A DNA stretch of 64,000 bases from JBDUDK01 sp040002995 (GTDB lineage Bacteria; Actinomycetota; Acidimicrobiia; Acidimicrobiales; Ilumatobacteraceae): assembly GCA_040002995.1 (NCBI GenBank), contig JBDUDK010000142.1, positions 38,397-102,396 on the forward strand. The letters are read 5' to 3'. Below the pieces are notes generated by a model that did no database searches, had not been told where the DNA came from, and worked only from the letters and a program-made list of their open reading frames with translations. Below are positions 53,173-61,606 of this stretch, piece after piece; the first letter of the stretch is position 1, and every line of letters begins with the position of its first letter. The translations under genes and the position numbers were made by a program.

Positions 53173-53875
53173 CGTCGGTGTATGACCGCAGCGCCTCGCG
53201 CAGAACGACCGCGCGCAACTCATGACCAAGGCGGGTGAGTTCGGAGAGCGCGGCGCCGGCTTCTTCTCGCGCACGCGGGTTGCGTTGTTTTACGAGAGGC
53301 AGGATGACTTGCTCGAAGAGGCTGGACTCGCGGTCGGCGATGCTGCGGTACATCCTCAGGTGACGGGCTTCGATGCCGTGGCGGTAGAAGCCGGCGGCGA
53401 GGCGCACCACCGTGAGGGCCTGCTCGTCGTAGTACGACGATGGTCCGACCTTGCGGGCGGTGATCAGTCCGAAGTGCTCCAGCTCGGTGATGGCCGCGGA
53501 CGGGAGTCCCGATGCTGCCGCGAGCTCTTCGATGGTGAAGCTCACCCCGGGCATCTCTGACGCCGCGGCACTGCGAGATTTGTCCTGCATCCACGCGGGT
53601 ACGCGCTCTGGCGTTTCGGTAGCGGGCTCCTCGGTGTCGTCGAGACGATCCTTAATCACTTTGAGCGGCAAGAAGTTGTCCTTCTGTTCGCGCAGAATGA
53701 AACGCAGCCGCTCGATATCGGCGGGATAGAATTTTCGATAGCCCGACGGTGTCCGCTCTGGATCGATCAATCCTTGGCTCTCAAGGAACCGGATCTTGGA
53801 GATCGTCACATCGGGAAACTCGTCTTGGAGCAGCGACAGGACCTCGCCGATCGAGAGATAGCCGCGGTCGCTCAC
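53165..53875 (-). CDS. ftsR: MerR-family regulator, FtsR/Rv1828 type
   Basis: 236 residues: N-terminal winged helix LSIGEVLSLLQDEFPDVTIS, KIRFLESQGLIDPERTPSGYRKF and REQKDNFLPLKVIKDRL, then a second helix-turn-helix-like domain SFTIEELAAASGLPSAAITE and LRMYRSIADRESSLFEQVIL. This two-domain form is FtsR in Corynebacterium, an activator of ftsZ. It starts GTG 53875 in the stop of the FHA gene, as in mycobacteria. Confidence 0.88.
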   Translation of the reverse strand: MSDRGYLSIGEVLSLLQDEFPDVTISKIRFLESQGLIDPERTPSGYRKFYPADIERLRFILREQKDNFLPLKVIKDRLDDTEEPATETPERVPAWMQDKSRSAAASEMPGVSFTIEELAAASGLPSAAITELEHFGLITARKVGPSSYYDEQALTVVRLAAGFYRHGIEARHLRMYRSIADRESSLFEQVILPLVKQRNPRAREEAGAALSELTRLGHELRAVVLREALRSYTDGV

Positions 53876-54360
53876 GCTCGACCTTCGAGGAACATGAGAT
53901 GGAACTTACCTATCTGAAGCTCGTCGCCGTGATGGAGCACGGCCCGCTCGATGCGCCCACCGTTCAGGTAGGTACCGTTCAGCGAACCAACGTCGACGGC
54001 GATGTAACCATCGGGTAACCGCTCGATCTCGCAATGGCGGCGCGAGACCGTGATGTCGTCGAGGAAGATCTCACTGCGGGGATGGCGTCCGGCGCGGGTG
54101 ATCTGCGCTTCGAGCGGCGCGATGAGACCCGACTCCGAGCCGCCCCGTACGACGAGCACCGCGGAGCCGGCGGGGATGGTGCTCAGGTCAACGACGATGT
54201 CGTCGTCAGGGAGGAGCGACTCCTGCAGCGGGTCGAAGTGATGGAACGTGATGGTGGTGTCGTCTCGGCCCGACGAGGTCAGCGGCGCTCCGCACGACGG
54301 GCAGAAGCTCGCTTCGGCTGAGGTGCGGTGGCCGCAACGGGGGCAGGCGATGGTGGCCAC
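53872..54360 (-). CDS. garA: Zinc-ribbon and FHA-domain protein, GarA-like
   Basis: 162 residues: N-terminal zinc ribbon (Cys6, Cys9, Cys20, Cys23), a linker with a phospho-acceptor candidate DDTTITF (Thr35/Thr36), and an FHA domain (about 75-155: ITRAGRHPRSEIFLDDITVS, RRHCEIERL, NGTYLNGGRIE). GarA/OdhI is phosphorylated on a Thr just before the FHA domain and regulates 2-oxoglutarate metabolism; here the extra zinc ribbon differs from mycobacterial GarA. Gene order gcvH-FHA-MerR supports the assignment. Confidence 0.87.
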   Translation of the reverse strand: MATIACPRCGHRTSAEASFCPSCGAPLTSSGRDDTTITFHHFDPLQESLLPDDDIVVDLSTIPAGSAVLVVRGGSESGLIAPLEAQITRAGRHPRSEIFLDDITVSRRHCEIERLPDGYIAVDVGSLNGTYLNGGRIERAVLHHGDELQIGKFHLMFLEGRA

Positions 54361-54372
54361 GGATAGTGAAGG

Positions 54373-54756
54373 CTAACCGTCTATCAACGCTTGATAGCCA
54401 GCGGCGTCGAGGAGGCCGTCGAGCTCACCGGCATCGTCGGGATCGATCATGCACAGCCAGCCCGAGCCGTAGGGGTCCTCGTTCACGCGTTGTGGACTGT
54501 CGGCCAGGGCTTCGTTCACCTCGGCGATCGTCCCCGAGATGGGCGCGAAAATGTCGGAAACGGATTTCGTCGATTCGATCTCACTGAACGACTGGCCCGC
54601 GGCGACCCTCACGCCCAACGTTGGAACGGCGACGTAGACGACGTCGCCAAGGGCGTCTTGCGCAAAGTCGGTTATGCCGATACGTACACGGCCGTCGGGC
54701 TCGACGCGAGCCCACTCGTGGTCAGGCGAGTAGAGCAGGTCGGTCGGCACGGTCAT
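54373..54756 (-). CDS. gcvH: Glycine cleavage H protein
   Basis: 127-residue lipoyl carrier protein. Lipoylated Lys64 in ESTKSVSDIFAP; also YSPDHEWARVEPDGRVRIGI and GDVVYVAVPTLG, and NPY-like NEDPYGSGWLCMI. ATG 54756 gives MTVPTDLLYSPDHEW, a normal start; a longer frame would start inside the upstream gene. Lies between the PLOD-like gene and garA. Confidence 0.96.
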   Translation of the reverse strand: MTVPTDLLYSPDHEWARVEPDGRVRIGITDFAQDALGDVVYVAVPTLGVRVAAGQSFSEIESTKSVSDIFAPISGTIAEVNEALADSPQRVNEDPYGSGWLCMIDPDDAGELDGLLDAAGYQALIDG

Positions 54757-54791
54757 GGCGGCGACGTTAGCCGCAGCCATGACCGTCAGAA

Positions 54792-55775
54792 TCAGGAGCC
54801 CGGCAGTCGAAACCAGACGGTGAGCGCGTACTTCACCCCACGTGTTACGGGGCTCGAGCGATGCGGGTGCGTAACGAGCGAGGGCCACACGAGCAGCGTG
54901 CCGATCGCCATCTTCTCGTTGCTGAAGCCTTGTCGAGGGAACTCCAACACGCCGCCCTCGTAGCCTTCATTGAGGCGTACCGATCCGCTGATCTGAGCGA
55001 CGTCGTGGTGCAACGGCAGGTCGGCGCGGCCGCTACCGGCGGCGTACTTGATAACGAACGCGTCGTGAACTCCGGCGTCGGCGATCGTCGGCCAGTGCGA
55101 CCGAAGCATCGGTACGACGAGTTGACGCACATGTCCCTCGAGATTCGCGAACAGCACGGGGCTGATGGCCGCGAGCGACACCTCGCGGCCCGGGACCGGA
55201 TCGTCGGGATCACTCGCCCAAGCACCGGTCGCCTCGGCTGCCCTGACAACCGCCCGGCACATCTCCGGCGTCCAGAACGCCGTGGAGAGCAGCTCGTCGG
55301 CTTCGGTTACGAGAGGCGACGCGGCCAGAGAGCCGTCGTAGGCCAGCACACGAGCCAGGTCGCCGCTTTGGTCAGTGGCCAGGGAGCGATCGAGCTCTTC
55401 CACATCGGCGTGCGACCCGAGCACGACCAGGGGTGATGCACCGGTGGCCGCGGCAACCACCCCTCCGCCCAACACGATGGCGTCGGTGCCCGTGCCGTCG
55501 AGCGTCAAGAAGATCTCGCTCTCGTTGGCGCCCGGCCCGCTAGCAGTGCGCGCGGCAACGACAGCGTGGCGACGACCGAACCAACCCCGACCCGGTGCGG
55601 GGGCGGCGAAGACGTCGGCCGCCCGCTGTTCGAGAGCGGCGACAAAGTCGTCACCGTCGCCGAACACGCGAGCCTCGTACGCCTCGATGACGAGCACGAG
55701 ATCATCGGGTGCGCCCGCATCTAGCGCGCGATCTACTTCGAGCGTGTCGCCGGCGAGGATCGTGAGGACGCTCAC
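54792..55775 (-). CDS. Fusion of PLOD-like glycosyltransferase-fold domain and 2-oxoglutarate/Fe(II) oxygenase
   Basis: 327 residues. The C-terminal part is a prolyl/lysyl-hydroxylase-type oxygenase: HHD (256-258), distal His303 in VTHPHRS, Arg312 in TRGVKYAL, with VRLNEGYEGGVLEFPRQGF between. That order, including EGG before the distal His and TRGxxY after it, is that of procollagen lysyl hydroxylase (PLOD). The N-terminal 165 residues (DLVLVIEAYEARVFGDGDDF, then IVLGGGVVAAATGASPLV and LATDQSGDLARVLAYDG) match the PLOD glycosyltransferase-like domain in motif order. GTG 55775 overlaps pgsA as GTGA. Activity and substrate unknown. Confidence 0.75.
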   Translation of the reverse strand: MSVLTILAGDTLEVDRALDAGAPDDLVLVIEAYEARVFGDGDDFVAALEQRAADVFAAPAPGRGWFGRRHAVVAARTASGPGANESEIFLTLDGTGTDAIVLGGGVVAAATGASPLVVLGSHADVEELDRSLATDQSGDLARVLAYDGSLAASPLVTEADELLSTAFWTPEMCRAVVRAAEATGAWASDPDDPVPGREVSLAAISPVLFANLEGHVRQLVVPMLRSHWPTIADAGVHDAFVIKYAAGSGRADLPLHHDVAQISGSVRLNEGYEGGVLEFPRQGFSNEKMAIGTLLVWPSLVTHPHRSSPVTRGVKYALTVWFRLPGS

Positions 55776-56353
55776 TGCTGGCTGCGCTCCGCGCGTCCGA
55801 GCGCGAGGTTGCGGCGCATGATCGGGATGTAGGTCAAAGCGCTGTAGTAGCTCAGCGCGAGGCCCGGCACGGCGAAGAGATACGCGAACACCAGCGCCAC
55901 CGTGTGGGCGGAGTTGTGCGCCGCGGCCAAAAGGAAGAGCGGGAACGCAATAAGAAGAGCGAACGTCGCGGCTTTGCCTACCAACGCGACGTCGAAGCGC
56001 TTCATCCCCATCAGCGTCAAGATGACGAGTGCGCCACCGACGATGACCTCCCGCACGACCACCGCAACACTTAGCCAGGTAGGGGCCGACCCGTCGATGA
56101 TGATGCCACCGACGCCCACGATCAGGATGAGGCGGTCGGCGGTGGGGTCGAGGACCTTGCCCAACTCGCTCACCTGGTGAAAGTGGCGGGCGACGTAACC
56201 ATCGACCCAGTCGGATGCGCCGAGTGCGGCGAGCAGCCACGCCGCCCCGGCGCGATCTTCCACGCCGAACAAGAGCCACAGGAACAGCGGGATACATGCC
56301 AGGCGCACGAACGAGATCACGTTCGGCACCGTGAGCACGCGGTCGGTGGTCAT
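55772..56353 (-). CDS. pgsA: CDP-alcohol phosphatidyltransferase (PgsA-like)
   Basis: 193-residue membrane enzyme, probably CDP-diacylglycerol:glycerol-3-phosphate phosphatidyltransferase or a related actinobacterial enzyme. Family motif SDWVDGYVARHFHQVSELGK with LDPTADRL (D-x2-D-G-x2-A-R-x8-G-x3-D-x3-D) is complete, and about six membrane helices are visible. ATG 56353 gives MTTDRVLTVPNVISF. First gene of the minus-strand run to gcvT. Assignment within the family is not certain (PgsA versus phosphatidylinositol phosphate synthase). Confidence 0.85.
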   Translation of the reverse strand: MTTDRVLTVPNVISFVRLACIPLFLWLLFGVEDRAGAAWLLAALGASDWVDGYVARHFHQVSELGKVLDPTADRLILIVGVGGIIIDGSAPTWLSVAVVVREVIVGGALVILTLMGMKRFDVALVGKAATFALLIAFPLFLLAAAHNSAHTVALVFAYLFAVPGLALSYYSALTYIPIMRRNLALGRAERSQQ

Positions 56354-56405
56354 CGGAGAAGCCGGTGGGGCACCGGTCGATGGTAGGCGCATACGATCCG
56401 CCGCT

Positions 56406-57218
56406 ATGAGCAAAGCGAGTTTGGACGGCCGGATCGCGTTCATCACGGGGGCCGGTTCCGGCCTGGGCGCGTCCTTCGCGCGCCGCCTGGCACGCGACGG
56501 TGCTGTCGTCGTGGCGAACGACATCAATGCCGACGCCGCTGCCGCCGTCGCGGCCGAAGTGGGTGGCGAGGCCCAGCCGTTCGACGTCGCCGACTCGGTC
56601 GCTTTCGATGCTGCGGTCGACAAGGTGGTGGCCACCCACGGACGGCTCGACATCATGATCAACAATGCAGGAATCGCGCCCCCGCCGGACCCGGCGCGTA
56701 TCCAGCACATGATTACCAATCAGATGGCAAAGATGGAGCGGCGCTACGGCGACATGTCGCCGGTCGGCTCGTGGGCCACCATCACTGACGAGGCGTGGGA
56801 CCGCATGATCCGGGTGCATCAATACGGCACCTTCTACGGCATGCGGGCCGCACTTCGGCACATGGAGGCGCAGCGCTCAGGCGTGATCGTGAACATCTCG
56901 TCGATCCTCGGGGTCAACCCTGCCGCCGGCGCTCCCCATTACGGCGCCGCGAAAGCCGCCATCGTGTCGCTCACGCGTTCGGCGGCCGTCGAGGAGGCAC
57001 CGTTCGGTATCCGCGTGAACGCCGTATGTCCCGGTTACATCGATACTCCCCTACTCGCGCCGTTCGATGATGAGATGCGCGCCCTGGTGATGATGCGGAT
57101 CGGCACGAATCGCATGGGCCGCGCCGAGGAGATCGCCGAGCTCGTACGGTTCCTTGCCGGCGATGAGTCGAGCTACTGCACCGGGGAGATCTTCACTGCT
57201 TCGGGGGGCTACGGCTGA
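56406..57218 (+). CDS. Short-chain dehydrogenase/reductase
   Basis: 270-residue classical SDR: TGAGSGLGASFARRL (NAD(P)-binding), NNAGIAPP, the catalytic Ser region VIVNISSILGVNPAAGA, YGAAKAAIV (Tyr and Lys) and VNAVCPGYIDTPLL. Asp38 after the second strand (VANDIN) suggests NAD(H) preference. Substrate unknown. It starts divergently from pgsA (52 bases between start codons), and the HIT gene overlaps its stop by one base (TGATG). Confidence 0.93.
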   Translation: MSKASLDGRIAFITGAGSGLGASFARRLARDGAVVVANDINADAAAAVAAEVGGEAQPFDVADSVAFDAAVDKVVATHGRLDIMINNAGIAPPPDPARIQHMITNQMAKMERRYGDMSPVGSWATITDEAWDRMIRVHQYGTFYGMRAALRHMEAQRSGVIVNISSILGVNPAAGAPHYGAAKAAIVSLTRSAAVEEAPFGIRVNAVCPGYIDTPLLAPFDDEMRALVMMRIGTNRMGRAEEIAELVRFLAGDESSYCTGEIFTASGGYG

Positions 57219-57610
57219 TGCCGACGATCTTCACCCGGATCATCAACGGTGAGATTCCTGGCACCTTTGTATGGCGTGACGACCTCTGCGTGGCATTCAT
57301 GTCGATCAATCCGATCAACCGCGGACACGTACTAGTGGTACCGATCGCGGAACTCGACCATTGGATCGATCTCGAGGCGGGTCTGGCCGAACATCTGATG
57401 GCAGTGTCCCGAACGATCGGCCGCGCGCAGCAGGCCGCGTTCGCCCCGGCGCGCGTAGGCCTGATGATCGCGGGCTTCGAGGTTCCCCATGTGCACATCC
57501 ACGTGATCCCGATGGAGTCGATGGCCCATCTGTCGTTCGCCAATGCTGCCGCCTCTGTGAGCCCTGAGGAGCTCAAAGCCGCCGCCGACGCGATTGTGGC
57601 CAAGCTCTAG
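57218..57610 (+). CDS. HIT-family nucleotide-binding protein
   Basis: 130-residue histidine triad protein: IFTRIINGEIPGTFVWRDD, GHVLVVPIAELDHW, and the triad VPHVHIHVIPMES. Members hydrolyse AMP-linked or AMP-lysine substrates. ATG 57218 shares its A with the SDR stop TGA, so translation is coupled. Confidence 0.93.
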   Translation: MPTIFTRIINGEIPGTFVWRDDLCVAFMSINPINRGHVLVVPIAELDHWIDLEAGLAEHLMAVSRTIGRAQQAAFAPARVGLMIAGFEVPHVHIHVIPMESMAHLSFANAAASVSPEELKAAADAIVAKL

Positions 57611-58332
57611 AGCAGGGCGGGTGTCCCCGGATCGACGGGAGCGATGAGATCATCTCCCCGGTTGCGCACGTTGTTCACGGCCGTGGATACGGGGTGCATC
57701 GTGAGGAGGTTGTCGGGCGCGGGCACGAGGAGTTGGCCGAGGCTAACGAGGTCGTCGTTGCCGCGGTCGAGCCAGGTGCCCCAGGCCGCCGGCGGGAGGA
57801 TCACGGGCATCCGATCGTGTACCGCTGACATGGTCTCGTTCGCGTTCGTGGTGATCACCGAGCACGAGTGGAGCCACGGACCGTCGGGGTCGGCCGGGTC
57901 CTTCCAGGCCTCCCAGAGCCCGGCCACGGCCAACGGTTCTCCATCGAGGCGATGAACAAACATGGGTTGCTTCGCCGGTTTGCCCTTCGGACCTACGAGA
58001 CCCGGCGTGACCTTCCACTCGTAGAAGCCGTCCATGGGAATAAGGCAGCGCTTGCGCTTGAACGCGGCCTTGAAGGCGGGCTTCGTCGCCAGACCCTCCG
58101 AGCGGGCGTTGATCATCTTCGACGCGATCTTCATGTCCTTGGCCCATACCGGCACGAGGCCCCAGTGGAAGACCTCGAGCCGGCGAACACCGTCGGCGCC
58201 CTCGACTATGCCGTACACGTCGTTCGTCGGAGCGGTGTTGTAGTTCGCCGGAAGCGACGTCTCGGTCGGCACAGCGTCGAAGTACCGGGCGATTTGGTCC
58301 GGCGGCGATGTCGACACGTAGCGGCCACACAT
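57607..58332 (-). CDS. SOS response-associated peptidase (SRAP/HMCES family)
   Basis: 241-residue protein whose mature N-terminus is Cys2 (MCGRYVSTSPPDQ). SRAP proteins cross-link this Cys to abasic sites in single-stranded DNA and shield them. Asn (YNTAPTNDV), Glu in FYEWK, and the His in the MSAVHDRMPVIL motif are present; the segment SKMINARSEGLATKPAFKAA is typical. ATG 58332 is required because Cys2 must become the N-terminus; the longer frame upstream is not used. Confidence 0.94.
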   Translation of the reverse strand: MCGRYVSTSPPDQIARYFDAVPTETSLPANYNTAPTNDVYGIVEGADGVRRLEVFHWGLVPVWAKDMKIASKMINARSEGLATKPAFKAAFKRKRCLIPMDGFYEWKVTPGLVGPKGKPAKQPMFVHRLDGEPLAVAGLWEAWKDPADPDGPWLHSCSVITTNANETMSAVHDRMPVILPPAAWGTWLDRGNDDLVSLGQLLVPAPDNLLTMHPVSTAVNNVRNRGDDLIAPVDPGTPALL

Positions 58333-58370
58333 GTGCGTCGACGTTATCGCCGCCGTGGCCGCGATCGTCG

Positions 58371-59279
58371 CTACGGAACGCGTGACCAGGCCACGGCGAT
58401 GTCGGCGGCGAGGCCGGCGTTGGCCTCGGCGAGAGCCAGATTCGCGGGAACGCTGCGACCCTGCGTGACCGCGCCGATGCGTTGGAGAACAAACGGTGTG
58501 AGGGCGCCCCCCCGGATCCCGGCGGCTTCGGCATCCAACAGCGCGGCCGTGAGCGCGCGATCGAGTTCGGTGGCGGGCAACTCGTCGGGCTCGGGTATCG
58601 GGTTCACGACGAGGAGGCCGGCATCGAGTCGTGACCGCGCTCCGTGCACTGCGGCGATCTGGTCCGCGGATTCCACGCGGTGGGGCACGGGAAGGCCGCT
58701 CGAGCGCGTATAGAACGCGGGGAAGTGGTCGGTGCGGTAACCGACGACGGCCACGCCGAGGGTTTCGAGCAACTCCAGCGTGCGGGCGAGGTCCAGGAAC
58801 GCTTTGGCGCCCGCGCTCACACAGATCACGGGATGGTGCGCGAGCGCGTCGAGGTCGGCACTGACATCGCCGGTGAGCTCGACGCCGCGGTGCACTCCGC
58901 CGATGCCCCCAGTGGCGAATACCGAGATGCCGGCAAGGTGGGCAAGGGCCAACGCGGCCGAGACCGTAGTCATCCCCTCCGCCCACCCAAGCCCCACGGC
59001 CACAGCGAGATCTCGCTCCGCGACCTTTCGCGTTCCCGTCAACACCCGCTCGTGGTCACCATCGTCGATGCCCACCCGAGCGGTGCCGTCGAGCACGCAC
59101 GTGAGCGCAGGCACCGCGCCCATGGCCCGCACCGCGGCGAGGCAACGCTCGAGCGCATCGGCGTTTGCCGGTGCAGGAAGGCCGAGCAAGCTGAAAATGG
59201 TCGACTCGAGCGCAACCACCGGACGATGCTCGCTGAGCGCGACCGCCACCTCGTCGGAGAGTGTGGGTCGGAGAGCCAC
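58371..59279 (-). CDS. psuG: Pseudouridine-5'-phosphate glycosidase
   Basis: 302-residue enzyme that splits pseudouridine 5'-phosphate to uracil and ribose 5-phosphate. Seen: VVALESTIFSLLGLPAPAN near residue 21, GVHRGVELTGDVSADL, the Schiff-base Lys159 in VCVSAGAKAFLDL-type segment ICVSAGAKAF, and TGRSVPANLALAEANAGLA near the C-terminus. No psuK kinase is adjacent. GTG 59279 gives the usual length; an upstream GTG is possible. Confidence 0.9.
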   Translation of the reverse strand: MALRPTLSDEVAVALSEHRPVVALESTIFSLLGLPAPANADALERCLAAVRAMGAVPALTCVLDGTARVGIDDGDHERVLTGTRKVAERDLAVAVGLGWAEGMTTVSAALALAHLAGISVFATGGIGGVHRGVELTGDVSADLDALAHHPVICVSAGAKAFLDLARTLELLETLGVAVVGYRTDHFPAFYTRSSGLPVPHRVESADQIAAVHGARSRLDAGLLVVNPIPEPDELPATELDRALTAALLDAEAAGIRGGALTPFVLQRIGAVTQGRSVPANLALAEANAGLAADIAVAWSRVP

Positions 59280-59317
59280 GGCGATCAGCTTGGCCGATGG
59301 CGGCGCCCTAAATGCAC

Positions 59318-60367
59318 TTACCCGACGTCGATGGTCAGCACCCCTGCGTTCTGCGTGACCGTGAAATCGCGCACGCGGTCGAGACCTATCACCCAGTTCA
59401 TCTGGGCTTCGAAGTCCTCCTGCTTGACGACGTCGACCACCTTCGACGTGTTCACGACAGGTGGCCCGACGTAGGTGACGGTGAACGTGGGAGCGTTCTG
59501 GTCGATAGCCGAGGTCGGGAAGAGCCGCACAGAAAGGAACGCGTTGCCCTTTACCTGGACCGGGTTTCCCGCAGTGTTCAGGAACGGCTTTGACCGGTAG
59601 CCGACGTCCACCCCGAAGCGGTCGGCGGGCGCGTTGAGCCGGAACGTGAACGTGACCCGGTCGAAGCACGAGCGTTGCGCCACGTTGATGTCGGTAAGCA
59701 GAGACGTGGCCGTCGTGGCCATCTCGATGGACTGGTCGGAGGTCCCACGCGAGAACGCGCAGGTTCCCGACGAGACGAGCCAGTAGCCGTTTCCGGTGAC
59801 TGTCGCGGCAATGCCGACGACGCGTTGGTAGCGCGCCTGGCCCCCTAGTGACCCACGGAAGAGCGCACTACCGAACGCGAAGACTCCGCCGTCGGCGGCG
59901 GCGAGCCAGTACCCCTTGCCGTCGGGGGCGGCGGCGATGCCGACGATGGGCGCGTTGATCGCTTGGGCGCCGAGGGACCCGAAGAATCCGGCGCTGCCGA
60001 ACGCGAAGACTCCGCCGTCGGCGGCGGCGAGCCAGTACCCCTTGCCGTCGGGGGCGGCGGCGATGCCGACGATGGGCGCGTTGATCGCTTGGGCGCCGAG
60101 GGACCCGAAGAATCCGGCGCTGCCGAACGCGAACACTCCCCCATCGGCCGCCGCTTCCCAGTAGCCGCCTCCGGTCGGAACCGGCGCGAGTCCCACGATT
60201 GGCGAGGCCAACACCGTCGATGACGTCGAGCCCAGGTTCGCCGCGTCGCCGAACCCGGCGACGTCAGGACCGAGATCGACGGGACGGTCGGCCGATGCCA
60301 CGGAGGGCGTCAGGGTGACGGTCGTGATCAGGGCTATCGCTAGGAACCCCTGGCGGATGCGGATCAT
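59318..60367 (-). CDS. Secreted repeat protein with DGGVFAFG repeats and C-terminal AMIN-like domain
   Basis: 349 residues: signal peptide (MIRIRQGFLAIALITTVTL, cleavage after ASA near 26), then four repeats of about 42 residues centred on GYWLAAADGGVFAFGSAGFF, of which two neighbouring copies are identical even at the DNA level. This repeat is frequent in actinobacterial secreted proteins and probably forms a beta-propeller or beta-helix. The C-terminal part (CFDRVTFTFRLNAPADRFGV, then VVDVVKQEDFEAQMNWVIG) resembles the AMIN-like domain found at cell-wall proteins. Location outside the cell is clear; the ligand is not. Confidence 0.82.
   Translation of the reverse strand: MIRIRQGFLAIALITTVTLTPSVASADRPVDLGPDVAGFGDAANLGSTSSTVLASPIVGLAPVPTGGGYWEAAADGGVFAFGSAGFFGSLGAQAINAPIVGIAAAPDGKGYWLAAADGGVFAFGSAGFFGSLGAQAINAPIVGIAAAPDGKGYWLAAADGGVFAFGSALFRGSLGGQARYQRVVGIAATVTGNGYWLVSSGTCAFSRGTSDQSIEMATTATSLLTDINVAQRSCFDRVTFTFRLNAPADRFGVDVGYRSKPFLNTAGNPVQVKGNAFLSVRLFPTSAIDQNAPTFTVTYVGPPVVNTSKVVDVVKQEDFEAQMNWVIGLDRVRDFTVTQNAGVLTIDVG
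59871..60122. repeat. Perfect 126-bp tandem duplication (two copies)
   Basis: CCGAACGCGAAGACTCC begins at 59871 and again at 59997; the whole 126-base unit is the same in both copies as far as I can compare by eye, and a third, diverged copy starts at 60123. One unit encodes 42 residues. Identity including silent positions indicates a recent duplication or gene conversion. Confidence 0.85.
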
Positions 60368-60384
60368 CGCGACTCCTTGCTGTC

Positions 60385-61557
60385 TCAGACCGTTCTGGCC
60401 CCAGATTCTTCGGGCTGAGGCGGTCGGTCCTCTTCTACTGCCACACCTGTAACCGGAAAGAAGGCCGAGTACTCGCGTTGTCGCCGCCGATGGAGCCAGA
60501 GCCAGCACGACCAGCCGATGAGAAGGATCGCCCAGAAGCTGATGAAGCGGTACAGCAACACGGTCGCCAGGGCGTCGCGGCCGGTCATGTGCGCGTGCAC
60601 GAGGGCGGCGGTCACCCCGGCCTCGAAGACACCGATACCGCCCGGGGTCAGGGGAAACGAAAGGACGGCCTGCCCGGCCGCGTAGGCAATCACAATGCTC
60701 GTGAAACTGACGGGGGCGTCGAGCGCACGGGCGGCTAGGAACAGACACGCGCAGTCAGCCGCCCAGTTCGCCACGGCGTAGCCGAACAGTACGAGCCAAT
60801 CACGACGGCGAAGCTCGACCGCCGCAAGCCTCGCGGCGAAGCGTTGCCAGGTGTGGTGCGGATCGACGGGGTGGTTGATGATCTTGCGGCTCACGCGCAG
60901 GAGCACCATCGCGAAGGGCGTGAGGAGGAGTGGCGCGCTCGCGGTGATGATCATCGTCGCGAGCAAGCCGACGATCACAACGGTAATGATCAACGTCCCC
61001 AGGCCGAAGCTCGAGCTTCCCTTCGCGCCTATGACGGAGAAGACAGTAAGTCCCACCGTCGACACGACGGTGATGGTTACGAGCACCCAGCCCACCACCA
61101 CGTGGTGCAGTCCGCGGCGGCGGAACTCGCGGTACATGAACGCGTTGGCGAGCACCGGTCCTCCAGGCGCTGAGAACGCGATAGCGCTTTGCGCGTACGC
61201 GAGCGCGAGCGCCGAGCCCGGGCTCACTCGGGCACCGACGCGACCAAACACCCGCCGCTCCGTAGCCGCAACCATCACGACGGAGAAAAACTCGAGGGCG
61301 ATCGCCAGGGCCAACAGACTGCGATCGATCTTCGGAAATCGTTCCAGCGCGTCCGTCAAGGCATCGCTGTTCGCGAGCGCAAGGAGGGCGACGCCGGCCA
61401 TCGAACCGACGCCGAGGACGAGGCGCAGGAGGTTTCGGGTCGTGCGCGACCGCCACGGGAGCAAGGCGGCGAGCGCGCTAAGGGGGGAGCGAACTTCGTC
61501 GGCGTCCTCGTCGACCGAAACGGTCGACAGAGCGCTCTCGTCGGAGCTCAGGGGCAC
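60385..61557 (-). CDS. UPF0104/lysylphosphatidylglycerol-synthase-like membrane protein
   Basis: About 390-residue integral-membrane protein with around eight to nine hydrophobic segments, for example RLVLGVGSMAGVALLALA and FGLGTLIITVVIVGLLATMI. The family hallmark TPGGIGVFEAGVTAALV is near the C-terminus, preceded by SFTSIVIAYAAGQAVLSFPL. Members transport or transfer lipids; no soluble synthetase domain is attached. GTG 61557 (VPLSSDESAL) is chosen; upstream sequence overlaps another gene. Confidence 0.85.
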   Translation of the reverse strand: MPLSSDESALSTVSVDEDADEVRSPLSALAALLPWRSRTTRNLLRLVLGVGSMAGVALLALANSDALTDALERFPKIDRSLLALAIALEFFSVVMVAATERRVFGRVGARVSPGSALALAYAQSAIAFSAPGGPVLANAFMYREFRRRGLHHVVVGWVLVTITVVSTVGLTVFSVIGAKGSSSFGLGTLIITVVIVGLLATMIITASAPLLLTPFAMVLLRVSRKIINHPVDPHHTWQRFAARLAAVELRRRDWLVLFGYAVANWAADCACLFLAARALDAPVSFTSIVIAYAAGQAVLSFPLTPGGIGVFEAGVTAALVHAHMTGRDALATVLLYRFISFWAILLIGWSCWLWLHRRRQREYSAFFPVTGVAVEEDRPPQPEESGARTV

Positions 61558-61606
61558 GGGAGCAGTGTCGCATGGGATCGGTTGAAACCAACTCCCCGGA
61601 CGGGGT

